This document shows, one piece after another, positions 54,832 to 63,283 of a stretch of 64,000 bases of DNA. Both the position numbers and the translations under genes were made by a program. The stretch spans positions 186,001 to 250,000 of the forward strand of contig NZ_BBQF01000001.1 of NCBI RefSeq assembly GCF_000813345.1, written 5' to 3'. The notes under the pieces are model-generated. The model was given only the letters and a program-made list of their open reading frames with translations, did no database searches and was not told where the DNA came from. The DNA is from Sulfurospirillum arsenophilum NBRC 109478 (GTDB lineage Bacteria; Campylobacterota; Campylobacteria; Campylobacterales; Sulfurospirillaceae). The stretch's first letter is position 1; the number at the start of each line of letters is the position of its first letter.

Positions 54832-55116
54832 ATGGCAGTAAAAATTACTGATATTTGTATTGCATGTGGCGCCTGTATTGATGAGTGCCCAGTAGAAGCA
54901 ATTGTAGATGATAGTGATAACCCAACAGGTGCAGATATTTATTATGTCTACGCTGACAAATGTGTTGAGTGTGTTGGTCATCATGATGCGCCTGCGTGTG
55001 CAGAAGCTTGCCCAACTGAGGGATGTATCGTATGGGATGCACCATATGCTGGACAACCAAGCCGTGATGAAATCAGTGCAGATATGAGAAAAGGCACAAC
55101 GCCTTGTGCTGAATAG
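54832..55116 (+). CDS. fdxA: 2[4Fe-4S] ferredoxin
   Basis: A small electron carrier of 94 residues. Cluster motif 1 is CIACGACIDECP (C11, C14, C17, C21), and motif 2 is CVECVGHHDAPACAEACP, in which nine residues separate the second and third Cys. This insertion is the mark of the long-loop (Alvin-type) ferredoxins, known for very low potentials. Its promoter region faces the chemoreceptor. In Campylobacter the counterpart lies divergent from ahpC and is iron- or redox-responsive. Confidence 0.93.
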   Translation: MAVKITDICIACGACIDECPVEAIVDDSDNPTGADIYYVYADKCVECVGHHDAPACAEACPTEGCIVWDAPYAGQPSRDEISADMRKGTTPCAE

Positions 55117-55127
55117 TTAATCATAAG

Positions 55128-55155
55128 AACAAAAGAGGGCTTGCTCTCTTTTGTT
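55128..55155 (+). terminator. Terminator after fdxA
   Basis: AACAAAAGAGGG and CTCTCTTTTGTT-type arms form a 12-bp stem with one G-U pair around CTTG, and the right arm ends in TTTTGTTTCT. It lies 12 bases after the fdxA stop. Confidence 0.75.
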
Positions 55156-55199
55156 TCTAGAGTTTAAAACACAGTTTAATTGATATTAAAAAAAAATTC

Positions 55200-55208
55200 T
55201 GCTATACT
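55200..55208 (+). promoter_or_regulatory. Extended -10 promoter of the ndk-rpmF-plsX-fabH unit
   Basis: TGC-TATACT matches an extended -10 element about 58 bases before the ndk start, just after the fdxA terminator and an A-tract. Confidence 0.55.
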
Positions 55209-55265
55209 CCCACGTTCTAATTCCCTACAAAGTTATGAAATTCAATTATATTATAGGAGAAGATT

Positions 55266-55679
55266 GTGGAAAGCACATTATCCATTATTAAACCAGATGC
55301 AGTAGCGAAAAATGTTATTGGTAAAATTGTTGACAGATTTGAATCAAATGGGTTAAAAATTGCGGCGATGAAGAAAGTACAACTCAGCCAAGCTGATGCT
55401 GAAGCTTTTTATGCAGTTCATGCAAGTAGACCATTCTTTGGCGATCTTGTTAAATTTATGATTAGTGGACCAGTTGTGGTTATGGTTTTAGAAGGCGAAA
55501 ATGCAGTTCTTAAAAATCGTGACCTTATGGGTGCTACCAATCCTAAAGAAGCAGCAAAAGGTACTATCAGAGCAGATTTTGCTGACAGTATTGATGCTAA
55601 TGCAGTACATGGTAGCGATAGCTTAGAGAATGCAAAAATTGAGATTGATTTCTTTTTTGCAAGAAGAGAAATTCTCTAA
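55266..55679 (+). CDS. ndk: Nucleoside diphosphate kinase
   Basis: Ndk equalises nucleoside triphosphate pools through a phosphohistidine. The start is a GTG at 55266 behind TAGGAGAAGATT, and the protein has 137 residues. It begins [15 protein letters not shown] and carries [15 protein letters not shown] and the active-site His in [14 protein letters not shown] (about residue 118). It is followed five bases later by the YceD-like gene. Confidence 0.97.
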   Translation: MESTLSIIKPDAVAKNVIGKIVDRFESNGLKIAAMKKVQLSQADAEAFYAVHASRPFFGDLVKFMISGPVVVMVLEGENAVLKNRDLMGATNPKEAAKGTIRADFADSIDANAVHGSDSLENAKIEIDFFFARREIL

Positions 55680-55684
55680 TTCCA

Positions 55685-56053
55685 ATGAATATAGAATTCA
55701 AAAAAATTCCCGCTAATGGGATTCATTTTGAAACATCTTTAGGCGATATTAGATTTTTCGGTGAAGCTATAAAGACAAGTAAGACAATGGTAAAATGCAC
55801 AGGTGTTATGGAAGGGAATCTTCCTCATCTATGTGACAGGTGTGCTGAAAGTTTTAAGTTAATGGTTAACGAGCGTGTTGAAGTTTTTGCTAGTGAAGGT
55901 CTTTATGAAGATAACGAAGGCGAAGAACTTTTAAATGTAATAGAATTTTTTGATGGTTCGATTGATATTGATACAATGCTTCAAAGTGAAATCGAAGCTT
56001 TCAAAAGTGATTACCACTATTGTGGACAATGTGAACAACTAAAAGGAGAATAA
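55685..56053 (+). CDS. YceD-like (DUF177 type) protein upstream of rpmF
   Basis: This 122-residue acidic protein has four cysteines in two CxxC pairs (CDRC about residues 55-58 and CGQC near the C-terminus, about 115-118), suggesting a zinc site. The layout with [10 protein letters not shown] followed by an acidic tail resembles the DUF177/YceD proteins that regularly precede rpmF. A role in rRNA or ribosome assembly is suggested for that family. rpmF starts one base after the stop. Confidence 0.75.
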   Translation: MNIEFKKIPANGIHFETSLGDIRFFGEAIKTSKTMVKCTGVMEGNLPHLCDRCAESFKLMVNERVEVFASEGLYEDNEGEELLNVIEFFDGSIDIDTMLQSEIEAFKSDYHYCGQCEQLKGE

Positions 56054-56054
56054 A

Positions 56055-56207
56055 ATGGCTGTACCTAAGAGACGCGTGAGCAAAACCAGAGGCGCAAAAA
56101 GAAGAACACATTATAAAGTAACTCTTCCTATGCCTGTTAAAGATAGTGATGGAACATGGAAAATGCCTCATAGAGTGAACAAAACAACAGGCGAATATAA
56201 AAACTAA
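56055..56207 (+). CDS. rpmF: Large ribosomal subunit protein bL32
   Basis: A short basic protein of 50 residues starting [20 protein letters not shown], the unmistakable bL32 N-terminus, and ending [10 protein letters not shown]. It lacks the four zinc-binding cysteines found in some bL32 forms. AAAAGGAGAAT precedes the ATG. It is immediately followed by plsX (stop at 56205-56207, plsX ATG at 56208), the common rpmF-plsX-fabH order. Confidence 0.96.
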   Translation: MAVPKRRVSKTRGAKRRTHYKVTLPMPVKDSDGTWKMPHRVNKTTGEYKN

Positions 56208-57200
56208 ATGCTAACCATAGCAATTGATGCGATGGGAGGGGACTTTGGTCCCTCTCCAATTGTTGAAGGAACCCTTCATGCGCTTAAAGAGCGCCAATTT
56301 AAAGCACTTCTTGTAGGGGACGTTAGCGTTCTCAAACCTCTTATCCCTAATGAATATTTAAACAGAGTCTCATTTGTTGAAGCAACCGATGTTTTAGACA
56401 TGCACGAAGCAGCAACTAACGCTCTTAAACGCAAAGAGACATCAATCTATAAAGCGGTTGATCTTGTTAAAGATAAGACGGCAGATGCTGTAGTTTCTAT
56501 GGGACATAGTGGTGCTACAATGAGTTTAGCAACACTACGTATTGGAAGACTTAAGGGTGTTTTACGCCCTGCAATTGCCACTATTATGCCAACTGCTGTG
56601 CAAGGTAAACTGAGTCTTGTATTAGATGTAGGTGCCAATGTGGACTGCAAAGCAGAACATTTAGCACAATTTGCTATTATGGGCGAAGCGTATGCGAAAG
56701 ATGTTTTGAAGATTGCCAAGCCTAAAGTTGGATTACTTTCAAATGGCGAAGAAGAGAGTAAAGGTAACGAGACAACCAAAGAGGCATTTGAAACACTTAA
56801 AAAACTTGAGAGTTTTGTGGGAAATGTTGAAGGCAACAATGTGTTTGATGGTTCCGTCGATGTTATTGTGTGTGATGGTTTTGTAGGAAATATTTTACTC
56901 AAAGCCAGTGAAGGCGTTGCAGATTCTATTACGAAAATTATCAAACAAAACGTACGACGCTCACCTTTAGCTATTGCTGGAGCGGTTTTGATGCGTAAAG
57001 TATTTACGGTGCTTAAAAAACAAGTTGACTATGCAGAATACGGTGGTGCACCGTTGATTGGTATTAATGGCTGTGCGATTATAGGCCATGGTAAAAGTAA
57101 TGCAAAAGCAGTTAAAAATGCTATTTTTCAAGCAATTAATTTTTCAAGTTCTAGTATCAATGCTGATATTGAGCAAAAATTAGTGCTCTTAGAGCAATAA
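56208..57200 (+). CDS. plsX: Phosphate acyltransferase PlsX
   Basis: PlsX makes acyl-phosphate from acyl-ACP for phospholipid synthesis. The 330-residue protein has [19 protein letters not shown] at the N-terminus, [39 protein letters not shown] and [11 protein letters not shown], and ends with [13 protein letters not shown]. It abuts rpmF without any gap and is nine bases before fabH. Confidence 0.96.
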   Translation: MLTIAIDAMGGDFGPSPIVEGTLHALKERQFKALLVGDVSVLKPLIPNEYLNRVSFVEATDVLDMHEAATNALKRKETSIYKAVDLVKDKTADAVVSMGHSGATMSLATLRIGRLKGVLRPAIATIMPTAVQGKLSLVLDVGANVDCKAEHLAQFAIMGEAYAKDVLKIAKPKVGLLSNGEEESKGNETTKEAFETLKKLESFVGNVEGNNVFDGSVDVIVCDGFVGNILLKASEGVADSITKIIKQNVRRSPLAIAGAVLMRKVFTVLKKQVDYAEYGGAPLIGINGCAIIGHGKSNAKAVKNAIFQAINFSSSSINADIEQKLVLLEQ

Positions 57201-57209
57201 AGGACGAAC

Positions 57210-58202
57210 GTGTACGCATCTTTAAAATCTATTGGAGGTTATGCTCCTTCTCGTATTCTCAGCAATACTGATCTTGAAAAAATGGTTGAGACTACGGATG
57301 AGTGGATTGAAAAGCGTACAGGTATTAAAGAGCGACGTATTGCATCTGATGAAGAAGCAACAAGTGATCTAGGTGTGAAAGCAGCGCTTCTGGCAATTGA
57401 GCGAGCAGGCATTGATAAAGAAGAAGTTGATTTAATCATCTGTGCAACACTCTCTCCAGATTATCTTTGTATGCCCTCTACCGCGTGTGTTATTGCTGGG
57501 AAACTAGGTATTAGTGATGTGATGGCCTTTGATATTAGTGCAGCATGTAGTGGATTTGTTTATATGCTCTCTATAGCAAAAGCATTTATTGAATCAGGTG
57601 CTAAAAAAAATATCCTTTTAATTGGTGCTGAAAAAATTAGTAGTCTCGTCGATTATACCGATAGAGGTACATGTATTCTTTTTGGTGATGGTGCAGGTGC
57701 CGCGATTATTGGTGCAACAGAAGATAAAAATGAAGCTATTATAGATATTCATGCATCTGCCGATGGTCGTTATGGCGATCTTCTCATTACCCCAGGCTGT
57801 GGCTCAAAATACCCATGTTCACAAGAAACGCTTGATAATAAACTCAATTACATTAAAATGCAAGGCAATGAAGTTTATAAAGTGGCTGTTAAAACTTTAA
57901 CAAACGATGTAATTGATATTTTAGAAAACAATAACATAACAGCTGCACAGATTGATCATTTTATACCGCATCAAGCAAACCTTAGAATTATTGAAGCAGT
58001 ACGCGCAAAGCTTGATTTTCCTATTGAAAAGACCATTTTAACGGTTGCAAAATATGGCAATACATCAGCAGCTTCAATCCCAATGGCTATCAATGATGCT
58101 TATGAAGAAGGTCGCATTAAAAAAGGTGATCTAATGCTCTTAGATGCTTTTGGTGGTGGTTTTACTTGGGCAAGTGGGCTTGTCAGATTTGGCGGCAATT
58201 AA
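57210..58202 (+). CDS. fabH: 3-oxoacyl-ACP synthase III
   Basis: FabH starts fatty-acid synthesis by condensing acetyl-CoA with malonyl-ACP. The start is a GTG at 57210 behind AAAGGACGAAC, and the protein has 330 residues. The catalytic triad is Cys in [11 protein letters not shown] (about residue 113), His in [10 protein letters not shown] (about 252) and Asn in [11 protein letters not shown] (about 282). It ends the ndk-plsX-fabH unit and is followed by a hairpin made from two copies of the iterated palindrome. Confidence 0.97.
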   Translation: MYASLKSIGGYAPSRILSNTDLEKMVETTDEWIEKRTGIKERRIASDEEATSDLGVKAALLAIERAGIDKEEVDLIICATLSPDYLCMPSTACVIAGKLGISDVMAFDISAACSGFVYMLSIAKAFIESGAKKNILLIGAEKISSLVDYTDRGTCILFGDGAGAAIIGATEDKNEAIIDIHASADGRYGDLLITPGCGSKYPCSQETLDNKLNYIKMQGNEVYKVAVKTLTNDVIDILENNNITAAQIDHFIPHQANLRIIEAVRAKLDFPIEKTILTVAKYGNTSAASIPMAINDAYEEGRIKKGDLMLLDAFGGGFTWASGLVRFGGN

Positions 58203-58204
58203 TC

Positions 58205-58216
58205 TTTACATGTAAA
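58205..58216. repeat. Iterated palindrome TTTACATGTAAA
   Basis: Intergenic full copy, left arm of the fabH/tyrA hairpin. Confidence 0.9.
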
Positions 58217-58227
58217 CTTAGAAAAGC

Positions 58228-58237
58228 TTACATGTAA
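58228..58237. repeat. Iterated palindrome, 10-base core
   Basis: Intergenic core copy, right arm of the fabH/tyrA hairpin. Confidence 0.85.
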
Positions 58238-58244
58238 ATTACTT

Positions 58245-59072
58245 TTAGAGAATTTTGTGTAAGGTTGTGGCTTTACTCATCCACGCTTCAAGGCCTTTCC
58301 AGTCTTCTTCTTCAATCATCCTCTTTGATTTTGCTAGCTCTTGTTCAAAAACATCAATGGAACTTAAAAGATTGTTTTTATTTTGTCTGAAAATATCTGA
58401 CCACATTTGAGGCGAGCTTTTAGCAACGCGGCTCATATCTTTAAAACCACCTGCTGCAAGGGCTAAAATACTTTTTGGATCTTCTTGTCCCATAACGCTG
58501 TTTGCGAGTGCATAACTAATCACATGGGGAAGGTGTGAGATAAATGAAGCATGAGCATCATGCGAAATGGGATCCATAAAGACGATTTTCATACCAATGT
58601 GAGAGAACATCTGAATCGCTCGGTTTTTATGTAGGTCATTACTGTTATCGGTATCGCATAAAACAACCACTTTGTCATGATAGAGATTTTGAATAGCCGC
58701 ACTTGGTCCAAATTTTTCAGTACCAGTCATAGGGTGGGCGGCAATAAAATTAGAACGAATCGATTCAGGTACGGAAGCCACAATTTCTGCTTTGGTACTT
58801 CCTAAATCAATGATTGTTGTTGTGTCACGTACATCTTTAAGATCTTGGAGTGCTTTGATAATGCCTCCAACAGGAATGGCAAGGAAAATAACATCACAGG
58901 TTTTAATTTCAGCAAAAGAGACAATATCATGGACAAGATTGAGCTTTAATGCTTCTTCGCAGTGACTTAAGTTGTGGTCAAAGCCAACAATTTTAGAGAC
59001 CAATTTTGTATTTTGAAGCGCTAATCCTAATGAGCCTCCCATCAAACCTAAGCCAACAATACCAATAACCAT
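58245..59072 (-). CDS. tyrA: Prephenate dehydrogenase
   Basis: TyrA oxidises prephenate to hydroxyphenylpyruvate for tyrosine. The 275-residue protein opens with the NAD motif GIVGLGLMGGSLGLAL (residues 3-18), followed by DLGSTKAEIV, AAHPMTGTEKFGPSAA and SHLPHVISYALA, the normal TyrA set without a fused mutase or ACT domain. AAAGGAGTTTTA precedes the ATG. It stands alone, divergent from bamA, as in Campylobacter. Confidence 0.95.
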   Translation of the reverse strand: MVIGIVGLGLMGGSLGLALQNTKLVSKIVGFDHNLSHCEEALKLNLVHDIVSFAEIKTCDVIFLAIPVGGIIKALQDLKDVRDTTTIIDLGSTKAEIVASVPESIRSNFIAAHPMTGTEKFGPSAAIQNLYHDKVVVLCDTDNSNDLHKNRAIQMFSHIGMKIVFMDPISHDAHASFISHLPHVISYALANSVMGQEDPKSILALAAGGFKDMSRVAKSSPQMWSDIFRQNKNNLLSSIDVFEQELAKSKRMIEEEDWKGLEAWMSKATTLHKIL

Positions 59073-59152
59073 TAAAACTCCTTTAATTACGCATCTTTAG
59101 AGTACCAAACAATAGCCATTTTATGGGTTTAATAGGCACTTAATTCTAGAGA

Positions 59153-59161
59153 TGGTATTAT
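59153..59161 (+). promoter_or_regulatory. Possible extended -10 promoter of bamA
   Basis: TGG-TATTAT lies about 42 bases before the bamA ATG in the divergent gap with tyrA. Confidence 0.4.
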
Positions 59162-59202
59162 ATTCAAAATATCTAAAAAAATAAATTTTAGGGCTGATCA
59201 GT

Positions 59203-61440
59203 ATGAAAAAAATAACTGCGTTGTCTCTTGTTGTCGCAACTACATTGTATGCGGCTCCGTTAAAAAGCCTTCAGTTTGATGGTTTAATCCATCTTTCACC
59301 AGAGATGGCTTCGGAGATGATCGATATGAGAGCTGGTGACTCTGTCGATATGGAAAAAATCGATAAAGCGGTTAAAACGCTTTACAAACAGAACTATTTT
59401 GAAGACGTTTGGATCGAAGAAGTCGGCGAGGGTGCTTTAGTAGTTCATGTAAAAGAGAAGCCTGTTATTGCTAAAGTTGATTTTTTAGGCATTAGCGACA
59501 ATGATAAAGATGAAATGAATAAACTTGCAGGTGTAAAAAAAGGCGAAGTTTATGATGCTGAGAAAGCAGAACTCTCTAAGCTAAAAATCATCAAATTTTA
59601 TGAAGATAAAGGTTATTTTGACACTATAGTAGAGATTAAAACTACACCTTTAAACGAAAAACTTTCCATGTCACTAGATTTTGTGATCAATCGTGGTGAG
59701 AACGTTGTTATTAAAAAGGTCACTTTGTGTGGCTCTAAAGCGCTTGACTATGATGATGTTGAGCCAAATATCGCTAATAAGTCTGAAGAGTGGTTGCCAT
59801 GGATGTTTGGTTTTAATGATGGAAAGCTTAAAACAACTGATTTAGAGCATGACTCTGCACGTATTAAAGATACTTATATGCAAAAAGGTTATCTTGACTG
59901 TGAAGTCAGTCAGCCGTTTTTAAAAACCTACTTAGATAGTTATACTGCAGATCTTGTTTACAGCATTAGTGAAGGCGAACAGTATAAAGTGGGAACTGTT
60001 GCTATAGAAATTCCAGAGGGTTTTTTTGATACGAATGAAGTTATCAAAGAGATGAATCTTCAAAATGGGAAAGTCTTTAACGTAGCAAAATTACGTAAAG
60101 ATATGACACTGATTGAGACAAAAGTTGCGGATCAAGGGTATGCATTTGTTAAGATTGTTCCTGATGTCAAAAATGATAAAAAAACGCATATTGCAAATAT
60201 CACCTATCGTGTAATGCCTGGTGAAAAAGTTTATATTAACAATGTTCGAATTGCTGGAAATAGCCGAACAATTGATAGAGTTGTCAGACGTGAAATTTAT
60301 CTAGCAAATAATGATCTTTACAGCAGAACAGATGTTACCGATACGAAAAGTGCACTCAAACGAACAGGTTATTTTGAAGATGTTGAAATTAAAGAAGAGC
60401 GTTTAAGTAAAAACTCAATGGATATTGTTGTCAATGTCAAAGAGGCTTCTACAGGTTCAATTGGTGGAGGTATTGGTTATGGTTCGTCCGATGGAGTTCT
60501 TTTAAGTGCTAGCGTTTCGGATGGTAATATCTTTGGTTCTGGACTAAGAGCTGGTATTGATATTGAGAGATCTGATAGTGAGCTTAATGGTGCAATTTCC
60601 TTAACTAATCCTCGTCTTTTTGACTCTGTGTATAGTTTAAGTGGTAGAATCTATGGTGCGGATAATAATTATTACTATTACGATGAAAAAAAATATGGTA
60701 TCAATGTTGCATTAGGACGTAAAATTGCTCGAAATTGGAGTACTTCTTTAGGGTATATTATTCAACAATCCAAACTTTCAAATCTTACCAGTGAACTTCA
60801 GCCTTATAAAGGTACATTATGGACAGATGAAACAACGATAAAAAGCTCTATTGTTCCAGGACTTTCTTTTAACAATACAGATGATTACTATCTTCCACGA
60901 AGTGGCATTTCAGCTAGCACTAGCTTAGAGATTGCAGGATTGGGTGGTGATGAGAAATTTGTGAGCAGTGTCAATAAATTCGCAACATACTATGGCATGC
61001 AAGATCTTATTGATTATGATCTTATTTTACGTTATAAAGCACAATTTAAATATCTTTCCATGAATTCAGCCGATGAAAAATACTCTTATGGCGAAAAATA
61101 TTATATGGGTGGTGTTAGAACAGTTCGTGGTTATGAATCAAACTCACTTTCTCCAAAACTCAATGGTACGAATATCTTAATCGGTGGTAATACTATGCTT
61201 GTTAACTCGGTAGAGGCAAGTTTTCCACTGGTCGAACGTATGAAGATGCGTGGAGCATTCTTCTTTGACTATGGTATGATTGGCGATGATAATCTTGATA
61301 TTAAACGTGGTGGCACGGGTGTTGCACTCGAATGGATCTCACCACTGGGACCTATTGGATTAATTTTTTCTCAGCCAGTAATGACAGAAACAGGCGACAA
61401 AAAAGCTTCATTTGAATTTACCATCGGACAAAAATTCTAA
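59203..61440 (+). CDS. bamA: Outer membrane protein assembly factor BamA
   Basis: BamA inserts beta-barrel proteins into the outer membrane. The 745-residue protein has a signal peptide (MKKITALSLVVATTLYA, cut about residue 17-18), five POTRA repeats (about 20-410), and the 16-strand barrel (about 420-745). The lid-loop motif VRGYESN (about residue 642) and a C-terminal phenylalanine (IGQKF) recognised by the assembly machinery are visible. The gene is monocistronic, ending in a perfect hairpin. Confidence 0.96.
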   Translation: MKKITALSLVVATTLYAAPLKSLQFDGLIHLSPEMASEMIDMRAGDSVDMEKIDKAVKTLYKQNYFEDVWIEEVGEGALVVHVKEKPVIAKVDFLGISDNDKDEMNKLAGVKKGEVYDAEKAELSKLKIIKFYEDKGYFDTIVEIKTTPLNEKLSMSLDFVINRGENVVIKKVTLCGSKALDYDDVEPNIANKSEEWLPWMFGFNDGKLKTTDLEHDSARIKDTYMQKGYLDCEVSQPFLKTYLDSYTADLVYSISEGEQYKVGTVAIEIPEGFFDTNEVIKEMNLQNGKVFNVAKLRKDMTLIETKVADQGYAFVKIVPDVKNDKKTHIANITYRVMPGEKVYINNVRIAGNSRTIDRVVRREIYLANNDLYSRTDVTDTKSALKRTGYFEDVEIKEERLSKNSMDIVVNVKEASTGSIGGGIGYGSSDGVLLSASVSDGNIFGSGLRAGIDIERSDSELNGAISLTNPRLFDSVYSLSGRIYGADNNYYYYDEKKYGINVALGRKIARNWSTSLGYIIQQSKLSNLTSELQPYKGTLWTDETTIKSSIVPGLSFNNTDDYYLPRSGISASTSLEIAGLGGDEKFVSSVNKFATYYGMQDLIDYDLILRYKAQFKYLSMNSADEKYSYGEKYYMGGVRTVRGYESNSLSPKLNGTNILIGGNTMLVNSVEASFPLVERMKMRGAFFFDYGMIGDDNLDIKRGGTGVALEWISPLGPIGLIFSQPVMTETGDKKASFEFTIGQKF

Positions 61441-61447
61441 TATTCAA

Positions 61448-61470
61448 GAAGAGGAGTTTAACTCCTCTTC
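61448..61470. terminator. Bidirectional terminator between bamA and ppx/gppA
   Basis: GAAGAGGAGT and ACTCCTCTTC form a perfect 10-bp stem around TTA, eight bases after the bamA stop, between convergent genes. Confidence 0.8.
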
Positions 61471-61498
61471 AATCTTCATTTCTCTTTAAGAATCTTCT

Positions 61499-62965
61499 CT
61501 ATTTAATAATAATCGCAAAAGAAGCTGGTTTGATCAGCTGTTTAATTTGATCACGAGCTAAGAAGAGTTTCTTCTCTGCTTGAATGGTAAGTGTATGATT
61601 TTGATAGCTAAAAATTATTGGACTTCGACTCATATCACTATTAATCGCTTTTGCCAATGAGAGGATAAAGCTCAACCATTGCAAGGTTTGTATATCAGGC
61701 AAGAGTGCTTTGTAAAGGGTCATATCTTCTTCGCTAGGAAGTTTATTGACATGATATTTAATTAACATTGCAATGAGTATTTTTTGCTCGTGCGAAAAAC
61801 CATAGTTAAGGTTATTGAGTATAAAGTAAAAACTATGCAAATGATTTTGATAAAAGCCTAGTTTGGTGCCAATATTATAAAGCTCAGCAGCAACACCAAG
61901 TTCGCACTTATATTTCTCGGGAATAGTATGTAAAGGAGAAAGCGTATCAAAAAGAAGAGATGCAACTCTTTTAATATAAAGATTGTCCTCTTCCATCATT
62001 GAAAAACGATCTTTAAAGCTTCTAAGACTCAATTTAAAATTAGGATTGAATTTATGGTGGTTTGAGCGCAAGAGATCACATAAATAAGCACCTTCTCTCA
62101 CCCCTGCACCACTGGTAATGATCTTTTTCGTCAAGAGTTTTTGAAAGATAGATTGAAAGATAATACATCCTTCACGCATGGTATCATAACGATCTTTACG
62201 CACGCCTAGATTTTTAAGTCCAAGGACATCAGAGCTTACAATTGAATCAACAAAAGAGGAATGGAATGCTATCTCATATTCAAAGCCATGCACAGTTTTA
62301 AGGGGGTAGTTTGTACGCTCCATAATGATTTTAGAAAGTGATCGGAGTGTTCCACCAATGCCAATCATATCATTACATGTAAAACGCTCAGGGATTTTCT
62401 CTATCTCATGATTGATAAAAGAACGAATCTGCTCTAGTGGTATTTTTTTATCAAAAAAGAGCTCTTTGAGCCTCACTGTTCCAATATTGAGTGAGATGGT
62501 TTCTACTATCATACCATTCTCAATTTTAGCAAGCTCTGTTGAGCCTCCACCAATGTCAATGGTTACTGCTTCTTGAATCTCTTTGAGATAATTAAGAGCT
62601 CCTACAGCACCATAATAGGCTTCTTTCGTTCCTTCAATAATTTTGATGTTAATATTGAGATCATTATGAATTTTATTAATGAAAGTATTTGCATTGGGGG
62701 CATCTCTCAGTGCAGATGTTGCAATACAGAGCACTTTATTGCATTTCAGACCTTTAATAATATGTCCAAACTCTTCAAGTGTTGTAAATGCACGTTTCAG
62801 TGCAGGCTCTTGTAAAACACCACCAAAGTTATAGGCACCTTCACCAATTCGTACGCGACTTTTTGTTTCATTGATAAGATGAAATGCGAACCGACTACTC
62901 TTTTCAAAGATCGCCATTCTCGCAGAATTAGATCCTATATCAATAATGGCTGTTCGTTTTGACAT
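61499..62965 (-). CDS. Ppx/GppA family exopolyphosphatase / guanosine pentaphosphatase
   Basis: This enzyme hydrolyses polyphosphate or pppGpp. The 488-residue protein has the ASKHA-fold motifs IDIGSNSARMAIFE (N-terminus), TIDIGGGSTELAKIE (about 138-152) and MIGIGGTLRSLSK, then an HD-like C-terminal helical domain (about 310-488). Sequence does not decide between Ppx and GppA; Campylobacterota often carry two. Its ATG overlaps the last base of the ferredoxin gene. A palindrome copy encodes FTCND. Confidence 0.9.
   Translation of the reverse strand: MSKRTAIIDIGSNSARMAIFEKSSRFAFHLINETKSRVRIGEGAYNFGGVLQEPALKRAFTTLEEFGHIIKGLKCNKVLCIATSALRDAPNANTFINKIHNDLNINIKIIEGTKEAYYGAVGALNYLKEIQEAVTIDIGGGSTELAKIENGMIVETISLNIGTVRLKELFFDKKIPLEQIRSFINHEIEKIPERFTCNDMIGIGGTLRSLSKIIMERTNYPLKTVHGFEYEIAFHSSFVDSIVSSDVLGLKNLGVRKDRYDTMREGCIIFQSIFQKLLTKKIITSGAGVREGAYLCDLLRSNHHKFNPNFKLSLRSFKDRFSMMEEDNLYIKRVASLLFDTLSPLHTIPEKYKCELGVAAELYNIGTKLGFYQNHLHSFYFILNNLNYGFSHEQKILIAMLIKYHVNKLPSEEDMTLYKALLPDIQTLQWLSFILSLAKAINSDMSRSPIIFSYQNHTLTIQAEKKLFLARDQIKQLIKPASFAIIIK
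62373..62382. repeat. Iterated palindrome, 10-base core
   Basis: Core copy in ppx/gppA, read on the minus strand as Phe-Thr-Cys-Asn. Confidence 0.85.
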
Positions 62966-63216
62966 TAATTTTCGTTGTTAAGTTGTTCGTATTTAAGCTT
63001 TAACTCTTCAACGCTTTCAATGTTGTCAGGATCTGGAACGATGCACTCTACTGGGCACACAGAGATACAAGCAGGCTCATCGTAGTGACCTACACATTCT
63101 GTACAGACATCAGGATCAATAATATAAATAGGATCGGATTCCTCAATTGCTCCATTTGGACACTCATCGCGACACGCATCACACGCAATACACTCATCCG
63201 TAATCATTAAAGACAT
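62965..63216 (-). CDS. 2[4Fe-4S] ferredoxin, YfhL type
   Basis: An electron carrier of 83 residues with cluster motifs CIACDACRDECP (C9, C12, C15, C19) and CTECVGHYDEPACISVCPVEC, again with the long loop between Cys residues seen in fdxA at 54832. The acidic C-terminal tail (about 65-83) is typical of the YfhL/Alvin-type group. It overlaps ppx/gppA by one base. The partner is unknown. Confidence 0.92.
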   Translation of the reverse strand: MSLMITDECIACDACRDECPNGAIEESDPIYIIDPDVCTECVGHYDEPACISVCPVECIVPDPDNIESVEELKLKYEQLNNEN

Positions 63217-63283
63217 GCTTGTTTTCCTTATTTAAAGTCGAATTTATTGACGAGTTTATACACTAAAAATACTTTAACGAAAT

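Larger units (their letters stand above)
58205..58238. terminator. Hairpin built from two palindrome copies between fabH and tyrA
   Basis: Arms 58205-58219 and 58224-58238 pair in 14 of 15 positions around AGAA. Each arm carries the iterated palindrome. The position, between convergent stop codons, fits a bidirectional terminator, though the stem is AT-rich. Confidence 0.6.

Noticed and set aside
56447-56944. Open frame of 165 codons on the minus strand inside plsX
   Set aside because: It is antisense to a clear plsX, has low-complexity Ser/Leu-rich translation and no ribosome site.
57669-57676. Palindrome copy in fabH
   Set aside because: The 8-base core TACATGTA is present but flanked by G and T on the two sides; it is not extended to 10 bases, so I do not count it.
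59444-59456. Further palindrome copy in bamA (TTCATGTAAAAG)
   Set aside because: Only one half matches; the left half is GTTC, so it lacks the dyad.
674-62382. The repeated TTTACATGTAAA sites as operators of a classical transcription factor
   Set aside because: Nineteen of 22 core copies are inside coding sequence, often near the 3' end, and none overlaps a recognisable promoter. A normal regulon operator would be upstream of genes.
674-62382. A CRISPR array or tandem repeat
   Set aside because: Copies are single, kilobases apart and without regular spacers, and there is no cas gene in the window.
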